In this document: piece after piece, positions 59,234-64,000 of the stretch
Layout: each line of letters starts with the position of its first letter
How positions within the stretch are numbered: position 1 is the stretch's first letter
Origin: Microbacteriaceae bacterium
Lineage (GTDB): Bacteria; Actinomycetota; Actinomycetes; Actinomycetales; Microbacteriaceae
DNA: 64,000 nt
Direction: 5' to 3'
Assembly (NCBI GenBank): GCA_004297935.1
Contig: SCRE01000014.1
Coordinates: 124,001 to 188,000, forward strand
Position numbers and translations under genes: made by a program
The notes under the pieces: model-generated
The model's input: the letters and a program-made list of their open reading frames with translations, nothing else
Database searches by the model: none
What the model was told of the DNA's origin: nothing

Positions 59234-60715
59234 CTAACCTCTCATCACGAACGGGTCCGCGACCGGGCCCTCGTCGGTGTTGATCCAGATGCTTTTGAGC
59301 CTGGTGTATTCACGCATCGACTCGAGGCCGTGCTCGATCCCGACGCCGGAGTTCTTGAAGCCCTGCCGCGGTGACATGGGCGACATTGCCCGGTAGGTGT
59401 TCACCCACACTGTTCCTGCATCCAGGCGTCGTGCGACGCGGTGGGCGCGGGCCAGGTTCTGGGTCCACACGCCGGCGGCGAGGCCGTATTCGGTGTCGTT
59501 GGCCAGCGCGATCAGCTCGTCTTCGTTCTCGAATGGCATGATCGCCGCGACCGGGCCGAAGATTTCCTCTCGTACCACGCGCATCGAGTTGTCGACATCC
59601 GTCAGGACGGTGGGGGCGTAGTAGTAACCCGGGAGGTCGACGTCGGGGCGTCGTCCGCCGGTGTGGATGGTGGCACCCTCCTCGGCGCCGAGCCGAACGT
59701 ACGAGTCGACCTTGGCGAGCTGATCGGCGAATGCGAGCGGGCCGAGCTCGGTCTCGGCGTCGAGCGGGTCACCGATCCGGATGGATGTGGCCCGCTCGCT
59801 CACCCGCTCGAGCAGTTCGTCGTAGACGGCGCGTTGTGCGAACACGCGGCTGCCTGCGATGCAGGTCTGCCCTCCCGCAGCGTAGATTCCCGCGATGACT
59901 CCCATCGCCGCGTTGGCCACGTTCGCGTCCTCGAAGACGATGTTCGGGCTCTTGCCGCCCAATTCCAGGGTGCAACCGATGAAACGACTCGCTGCCTCGG
60001 CGGCGATACGGGAGCCGGTCGCAGTCGAGCCGGTGAACGAGATCTTCGCGAGATCCGGGTGGCTGACCAGTGGCGCACCCGCCTCCGCCCCGAACCCGGT
60101 GACCACGTTCACAACGCCGTCTGGGAATCCGGCTTCGCTGGCGAGCTGCGCCAGGCGCAGCACCGTACGCGAGGTGTACTCACTCGGCTTGATCACCACG
60201 GTGTTGCCCGCGGCCAGTGCTGGTGCGATCTTGGAGGTGGTCAGGGTGAGGGGAGAATTCCAGGGAGTGATCGCTCCGACCACGCCCAGCGGCTCCCGCT
60301 GGGTGTAGTTGAGGATCTCGATCGAGGTGGTCGGGATCTGTGACCCCTGCACCTTGTCGGCCAGACCGGCGTAGTAGTAGTAATACTCGGGCAGTGAACG
60401 GAGTTGGCCGCGCATCTCGCGCAGCAGCTTGCCGTTGTCGAGGCTCTCGAACAGGGCGAGTTCTTCGGCGTTTTCGCCGATGAGGTCGCCGAGGCGCCTG
60501 AGCAGGTGACCGCGCTTCGTGGCGGTCAACCGGCTCCAGGCGGATGACTCGAACGCCGCGCGGGCGGCGGAGACAGCTCGGGAGACATCGTCTGTGCCGC
60601 CACGAGCCGCCTCGTAGAGAGTGTCCAGGGTTGCGGGGTTGGTGCTGGTGAAGTACTCGCCGTTTGCGGGTGCGACGCTTTTTCCGCCGATGAAATGCCC
60701 GAGTCGTTCGGTCAC
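59234..60715 (-). CDS. NAD(P)+-dependent aldehyde dehydrogenase
   Basis: This 493-aa enzyme has the catalytic pair Glu251 (LELGGKSPN) and Cys285 (GGQTCIAGS), the NAD-binding PWNSPL and KPSEYTSRTVL segments, and the C-terminal EEIFGPVAAIMPF. SLPEYYYYYAGLADKVQG, in the early helical part, is seen in betaine/hydroxymuconic-semialdehyde type enzymes. The GTG at 60715 overlaps the hydrolase stop by GTGA; the open frame upstream merely shadows other genes. It would oxidise an aldehyde intermediate of the operon's pathway. Confidence 0.93.
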   Translation of the reverse strand: MTERLGHFIGGKSVAPANGEYFTSTNPATLDTLYEAARGGTDDVSRAVSAARAAFESSAWSRLTATKRGHLLRRLGDLIGENAEELALFESLDNGKLLREMRGQLRSLPEYYYYYAGLADKVQGSQIPTTSIEILNYTQREPLGVVGAITPWNSPLTLTTSKIAPALAAGNTVVIKPSEYTSRTVLRLAQLASEAGFPDGVVNVVTGFGAEAGAPLVSHPDLAKISFTGSTATGSRIAAEAASRFIGCTLELGGKSPNIVFEDANVANAAMGVIAGIYAAGGQTCIAGSRVFAQRAVYDELLERVSERATSIRIGDPLDAETELGPLAFADQLAKVDSYVRLGAEEGATIHTGGRRPDVDLPGYYYAPTVLTDVDNSMRVVREEIFGPVAAIMPFENEDELIALANDTEYGLAAGVWTQNLARAHRVARRLDAGTVWVNTYRAMSPMSPRQGFKNSGVGIEHGLESMREYTRLKSIWINTDEGPVADPFVMRG

Positions 60716-61452
60716 GAGGCGACTCCTTCCAAGGTTGTGATGAATTCGGTGAGCGCATCGCACAGTGCGGACGTGCTCTCCAATGGCACCATGTGCCGGG
60801 TGTGGGGCACGATAGTGAGGCGACATGCTGGGATTGCCGCGGCCAGGCGGCGTGACATCTCCGGGGTGGAACCGGGGTCTAGCTCGCCGGCGACCGCAAG
60901 CGCGGGGACGGTGATCGCGTCGAGCTCCGGGCCGATCTCCCGGTCTCCTCGGGCGAAGGCTGTGTAGGCGTGAAGGTAGGATTCGACGTCGTTGCGCAAC
61001 AGGACCCGTCGGGTCTGCTCGATGATGTCGGGGGACACGGTGGTGCCCGGTGGGAACCAGCGCCGGATGGATGCGTCCACACTGTCGTCGAAGCGGAGCC
61101 GCGCAGTCTCCAGTCGTGCTTCGACGGCGTCGCGTTCCGCTGGCGTGCGGCGACACACGGAACTCACGCAGGTGAGAGTGAGCAGGCGCTGCGGAGCGAA
61201 CCGCGCGATGTGCTGGGCGATGAGCGACCCGAGCGAGAAGCCGACCAGATGGACCGGCTGGGCAGGAAGCCGATCGAGTATGTCGGTCGCGAGAGTGGCC
61301 AGTGTCTGCTCCAGCCGCAACGGCGGTCGATTCCCGTGCCCCGGAAGATCCAGTGGGAGCGCACGGTCGCCTATCCGGTCGATCACCGGCTTCCACATCG
61401 TGCTGTCCAGTCCGACTCCGTGCAGCAGCACGACCGGAACTTCGGGTGTCAT
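60712..61452 (-). CDS. Alpha/beta hydrolase
   Basis: This 246-aa hydrolase has the oxyanion segment LLHGVGLDSTMW, the nucleophile elbow GFSLGS with Ser73, Asp192 (AGELDPG) and His220 (HTRHMVP). The size and sequence fit the 3-oxoadipate enol-lactonase-like branch, but ester, lactone or C-C bond cleavage are all possible. It follows the second DUF1185 gene by 8 nt and overlaps the aldehyde dehydrogenase start by 4 nt. Confidence 0.9.
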   Translation of the reverse strand: MTPEVPVVLLHGVGLDSTMWKPVIDRIGDRALPLDLPGHGNRPPLRLEQTLATLATDILDRLPAQPVHLVGFSLGSLIAQHIARFAPQRLLTLTCVSSVCRRTPAERDAVEARLETARLRFDDSVDASIRRWFPPGTTVSPDIIEQTRRVLLRNDVESYLHAYTAFARGDREIGPELDAITVPALAVAGELDPGSTPEMSRRLAAAIPACRLTIVPHTRHMVPLESTSALCDALTEFITTLEGVAS

Positions 61453-61460
61453 GCCAACCT

Positions 61461-62012
61461 CTACTGCTCGTGCGAGAGCGGAGCCAGGCGTTGCTGGGGC
61501 CGACCCTGTGCGGCGGCGGCGAGGGCGATGATGATCTCGTCGGGGTGTGGTGCATCGGTGATACGCACCTCCACGCTCTGGTGGTGCGATCGGATTGTCG
61601 CGTCGGTGAAGTGTTTGAGGGGGATGTCGAACGTGATGCCGGCGATGCCGCGTTTCTCCACGGCGGGCAGCAGCGTGGTTGCCGATGCGGCCTTGCGGAA
61701 GTGGTCGCCGAACTGGAGCGTGTGGATGAGCGCCGAGCCGTGCTCGATCTCACCGTCCAGACCGACGATCGCTGCCTTTCCGTATGCCTGGATCGGCGCC
61801 CCGAGCGCTGCGGTGACCCGCGGGGCGAGCAGTGCGCCGAGCTCGGATGCAGTTCGGGCGATGCCTTCGGAGAGATCTTCGACGAAGCCCTGTCCCGACC
61901 ACGGATTTGCAATCACGGCCGCGACGACGGCGACGCGAGCCTCCGGCTCCACGGCCCGGCCACCCTCCCGGAGGGTCTCTTCGAGGATGGTGACGATTTT
62001 GCGGTAGTTCAT
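61461..62012 (-). CDS. DUF1185 ('amino acid synthesis') family protein, copy 2
   Basis: This 183-aa protein starts MNYRKIVTILEETLREGG and continues ARVAVVAAVIANPWSGQG, IQAYGKAAIVGLDGEIEHGSALIHT and HPDEIIIALAAAAQGRPQQRL. It shares the NPW.G, YGKAA-VG-GEIEH-AALIHT and DAPHPDEI-type motifs with copy 1. The family has crystal structures but no assigned reaction to my knowledge. Its ATG overlaps the stop of copy 1 by ATGA, so a stoichiometric complex is plausible. Confidence 0.88.
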   Translation of the reverse strand: MNYRKIVTILEETLREGGRAVEPEARVAVVAAVIANPWSGQGFVEDLSEGIARTASELGALLAPRVTAALGAPIQAYGKAAIVGLDGEIEHGSALIHTLQFGDHFRKAASATTLLPAVEKRGIAGITFDIPLKHFTDATIRSHHQSVEVRITDAPHPDEIIIALAAAAQGRPQQRLAPLSHEQ

Positions 62013-62674
62013 AGTTCGAATCCTTTCAAGATGTCAGAGGTCACAGGCTCATCGGTGGTTCGATCGCCGATACGCGCGAACGGCCTCGGTCCGGTGCTGG
62101 CGACGGCGATGACGGCGATCTCGTCGTGGTGCGGTGCGTTCGGGAGTGGCAGATCGATGGTTTGGTAATAGTCGCGTGTGGCGGCGGCGGTCTTGTGCCA
62201 CATCGGCACCCGCAGGGTTTCGCCCGGCTGCGCCGTACCGTCAACGAAACACAGGATGGACGTCCCCTTGAGGGCCTCCCGCAGAAGATTCCCGAAATAC
62301 GGTGTGTGGATGAGCGCAGCAGCGTGCTCGATCTCACCGCCGGTGCCGACGACTGCCGCCTTGCCGAACGCGCCGACGCGCCTGGCCCCACCCAGCATGT
62401 CAACGAGCCGATCCGTCAGCAGCTTGGCCAGAACGGGTGCGATACGTCGGGTCGCCGCGCCGAGGTCGGTCGTGTTGCCGGTACCGACCCATGGGTTGCC
62501 GATCACCGCGACGGCGCCGGCACGCATTATCGGCCGGCGACCATCCGTCGGGATCTCCTCCCTCGTGGTGGCGAGTCCGCGTAATCCTATGGCCGCAGCC
62601 AGATCGCCGATCGCGTGCAGTGTCGAGCGCGTGCTGAGATCGACCCGCGCGGATTCCGTCGTCGTGAATGTCAT
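62009..62674 (-). CDS. DUF1185 ('amino acid synthesis') family protein, copy 1
   Basis: This 221-aa protein carries GAVAVIGNPWVGTGNTTDLGAA, GAFGKAAVVGTGGEIEHAAALIHTPYFGN and NAPHHDEIAVIAVASTGPRP, matching copy 2 in order and spacing but with a longer N-terminus. The repeated GEIEHxxALIHT motif, with its Glu and two His, may bind metal or substrate. It is the first enzyme gene after the GntR regulator, 67 nt downstream. Confidence 0.88.
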   Translation of the reverse strand: MTFTTTESARVDLSTRSTLHAIGDLAAAIGLRGLATTREEIPTDGRRPIMRAGAVAVIGNPWVGTGNTTDLGAATRRIAPVLAKLLTDRLVDMLGGARRVGAFGKAAVVGTGGEIEHAAALIHTPYFGNLLREALKGTSILCFVDGTAQPGETLRVPMWHKTAAATRDYYQTIDLPLPNAPHHDEIAVIAVASTGPRPFARIGDRTTDEPVTSDILKGFEL

Positions 62675-62741
62675 CGTATTGAGAGGCTTTCTTGTCGTGT
62701 TCTGGAGGCCGACCCCGTGGCCGTGTGCCCGGCCCTCATCG

Positions 62742-63458
62742 TCATGCGTCGCGTGTCAGCGATTCGGAGGATGAGTAGTCGTCGAGCGCCTGCGACAGGA
62801 GCGCAATCTGGCTCGAGGCCGAGACGTGCCGTCTGGTGGCGAGCTCCGAGGCGAACGGATCCTTGGATCGAATCGCGGCGACGATGGCACGATGCTCGTC
62901 TCGCGACGCCTTGAGACGTCCAGGCTGCTCGAGGGTCTGCACGACGATACGGTGGTAGGCCAGCTGATTCATCAGCAACTCGTAGTGTTCGGAGAGTTTC
63001 TGGTTGTCTGCACCCTCAACGAGTGTCCGGTGGAACTCGTCGACCAGATCGGCGTACGCGTCATGGTCGTTCATGCGTACCGCCTCCTTCTCGTCCGCGA
63101 TGTTGCGTTCGAGTCGGCGCAACTCCGGAACGTTGCCGCGTCGCGCCAGCAGGCTGGCGGCGAGGCCCTCGAGTGACTCCTTGACCTGGAACAACTCCTG
63201 GATCTCGCGTCCCGTGGGCTTGCGCACGAACGTCCCGACGCGTGGTCTGATTTCGACCAGGCCTTCCCGCTCCAGCTGCTTGAGCGCCTCACGGATTGGC
63301 GTTCTACTGACAGCGAACTCGTCGGCGAGGAAAGCCTCGGCGAGCAAGTCTCCCGGCTGAACCCGTCCGCTGATCACGAGACGGCGGACACGGTCCAGGA
63401 GCGGTTCGGGCAGTCTCGCCTCGGGGGGAGCCGACGTGATCGGCACGATCTCTTGCAT
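62742..63458 (-). CDS. GntR-family (FCD) transcriptional regulator
   Basis: This 238-aa regulator has an N-terminal winged helix (LLDRVRRLVISGRVQPGDLLAEAFLADEFAVSRTPIREALKQLEREGLVEIRPRVGTFV) and an all-helical FCD ligand domain whose metal-binding Asp/His are likely in DEFHRTLVEG and the late DEHRAIVAAI. The ATG at 63458 lies 6 nt after a minus-strand TATCTT -10 box and is itself inside an operator-like sequence. It is the first gene of the operon running to 57952, so it should regulate its own transcript and the divergent gene. Such regulators usually respond to small organic acids. Confidence 0.94.
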   Translation of the reverse strand: MQEIVPITSAPPEARLPEPLLDRVRRLVISGRVQPGDLLAEAFLADEFAVSRTPIREALKQLEREGLVEIRPRVGTFVRKPTGREIQELFQVKESLEGLAASLLARRGNVPELRRLERNIADEKEAVRMNDHDAYADLVDEFHRTLVEGADNQKLSEHYELLMNQLAYHRIVVQTLEQPGRLKASRDEHRAIVAAIRSKDPFASELATRRHVSASSQIALLSQALDDYSSSESLTRDA

Positions 63459-63482
63459 ACAACGAAGATAGCTTGCATGCAA
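63453..63482. promoter_or_regulatory. Two GntR operator-like palindromes at the regulator promoter
   Basis: TTGCATGCAA (63473-63482) is a perfect 10-bp palindrome and TTGCATACAA (63453-63462) is the same with one change. They are spaced 20 bp centre to centre, so they lie on one face of the helix. The first lies inside the -35/-10 spacer of the regulator gene; the second covers its ATG. Confidence 0.65.
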
Positions 63483-63493
63483 CAGAGTGGCAA
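63465..63493 (-). promoter_or_regulatory. Promoter of the GntR operon
   Basis: On the minus strand TTGCCA (63488-63493) and TATCTT (63465-63470) are separated by exactly 17 bp, with the start codon 6 nt after the -10 box. The spacer contains a perfect operator palindrome. The mRNA is predicted to be leaderless. Confidence 0.65.
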
Positions 63494-63540
63494 GCATTCG
63501 GAATAAATTTGTTGTGATTACTTGATTTTTAAGAATTATG

Positions 63541-63569
63541 TTGACTCGATTACCCGGCCGTCATAGCAT
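63541..63569 (+). promoter_or_regulatory. Promoter of the SnoaL-like gene
   Basis: TTGACT (63541-63546) and TAGCAT (63564-63569) are separated by 17 bp, close to a primary-sigma consensus. The ATG at 63577 follows 7 nt after the -10 box, consistent with a leaderless mRNA. Confidence 0.65.
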
Positions 63570-63572
63570 CTC

Positions 63573-63582
63573 ATGCATGCAA
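63573..63582. promoter_or_regulatory. Third GntR operator-like site at the divergent start codon
   Basis: ATGCATGCAA differs from the perfect palindrome TTGCATGCAA by one base and covers the ATG at 63577 and the expected transcription start. It is 100 bp from the perfect site. Confidence 0.6.
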
Positions 63583-64000
63583 GACATCAAGGATGCTGTT
63601 ATGGCGGCATGGGAGGCTGCGTGGGATCGCGGAGACGTCGACGCTTTGGATGCCATCCTCCATCCGGACTACCGGCGGGAAAGCGCCGGGTCGCAACGGA
63701 TACTCGGCGCGGATGACCTCAAGCGCGACATTCGGGACATCCGCTCGGCGTTCCCTGATCTGTCCACCTCCGTCGACACGCTCATCATCGACGAGGCCGG
63801 TACGAGTGCCGCGATCTTCTGGCGCTCCACCGGAACCTTCACCGAAGAACTGCAGGGGGTGCCTGCGACAGGGCGTCACGTTGAGACGCGGGGTTCGAAC
63901 CTGCTGACGCTGCGTGACGGGCTCATCCTCAACGAGCGCGTGACCTGGGACCAGACATCGCTGCTCGCGGATCTCGGTCTGCCGTCACTGCGATCGGCAT
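63577..64000 (+). CDS. SnoaL-like/NTF2-fold protein, 3' end missing
   Basis: At least 141 residues are encoded before the window ends, with no stop reached. MQDIKDAVMAAWEAAWDRGDVDALDAILHPDYRRES and then TFTEELQGVPATGRHVETRGSNLLTLRDGLI are typical of SnoaL-like or ester-cyclase NTF2-fold proteins, often small isomerases, cyclases or hydrolases in catabolic operons. The ATG at 63577 is chosen from the promoter spacing; a frame-mate ATG occurs at 63601. It is divergent from the GntR operon and shares its operators, so it belongs to the same pathway. Confidence 0.82.
   Translation, partial: MQDIKDAVMAAWEAAWDRGDVDALDAILHPDYRRESAGSQRILGADDLKRDIRDIRSAFPDLSTSVDTLIIDEAGTSAAIFWRSTGTFTEELQGVPATGRHVETRGSNLLTLRDGLILNERVTWDQTSLLADLGLPSLRSA

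Overview
The window is chromosomal DNA of a high-GC Actinobacterium, most likely a Microbacteriaceae relative. The evidence is the frequent GTG starts, many genes whose -10 box sits 6-7 nt before the start codon (leaderless mRNAs), the Actinobacteria-restricted families (DUF3117, DUF3107, DUF2342, UPF0182, AdnAB-type helicase-nucleases), and two blocks whose gene order resembles the Mycobacterium Rv1165-Rv1237 and Rv3193-Rv3211 neighbourhoods. The family and neighbourhood comparisons come from memory, not from a search. There are no rRNA or tRNA genes, insertion sequences, prophages or CRISPR arrays that I can see.

Layout. (1) 1-5965: a dipeptide/oligopeptide ABC importer (permease C cut by the left edge, lipoprotein receptor, permease B, two ATPases), with strong hairpins on both sides of the receptor gene. 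(2) 6177-15857: typA, a small membrane protein, 7Fe ferredoxin, dapC, citrate synthase, a VOC protein, a penicillin-acylase-family Ntn hydrolase and dapD. (3) 15896-22394: an accessory cassette lying between dapD and dapE: an amino-acid ABC importer, an N-acyl/N-succinyl-amino-acid racemase-like enolase-superfamily enzyme and a GNAT acyltransferase, with a divergent PucR-type regulator and a perfect palindrome in the shared promoter. (4) 22434-32676: dapE, a polytopic glycosyltransferase-like protein, a 56-residue DUF3117 protein, an O-methyltransferase, tatB, mrp, DUF1003, an MgtE-N/CBS protein, a YflT-like stress protein, an aminopeptidase P and a PHP phosphoesterase. (5) 32673-36667: a signal-less HtrA-like protease, DEAD-box helicase, ferritin-like protein and two small conserved proteins. 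(6) 36868-39542: a small accessory patch (VOC protein, short lipoprotein, RHH/MazF-like toxin-antitoxin pair, a decayed stretch, SRPBCC protein, RidA). (7) 39688-56912: a DNA-repair and envelope block: AdnA/AdnB-like helicase-nucleases, an APH-fold protein lacking its catalytic residues, nudC, a UvrD2-like helicase, a cyclodehydratase-like E1 fragment, DUF2342, a PDZ-Lon-like protease and UPF0182. (8) 57097-64000: a DUF899 protein, then a GntR-controlled catabolic operon (two DUF1185 proteins, alpha/beta hydrolase, aldehyde dehydrogenase, tautomerase, luciferase-like monooxygenase) with a divergent SnoaL-like gene cut by the right edge.

How the parts fit. dapC, dapD and dapE supply the succinylase route to meso-diaminopimelate and lysine. 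The cassette between dapD and dapE looks like an uptake-and-racemisation module whose acyl-amino-acid product could be hydrolysed by DapE or a paralogue. The most system-like novelties are that cassette and the GntR-DUF1185-LLM operon, whose three near-identical operators overlap the promoters and start codons on both sides of the regulator.
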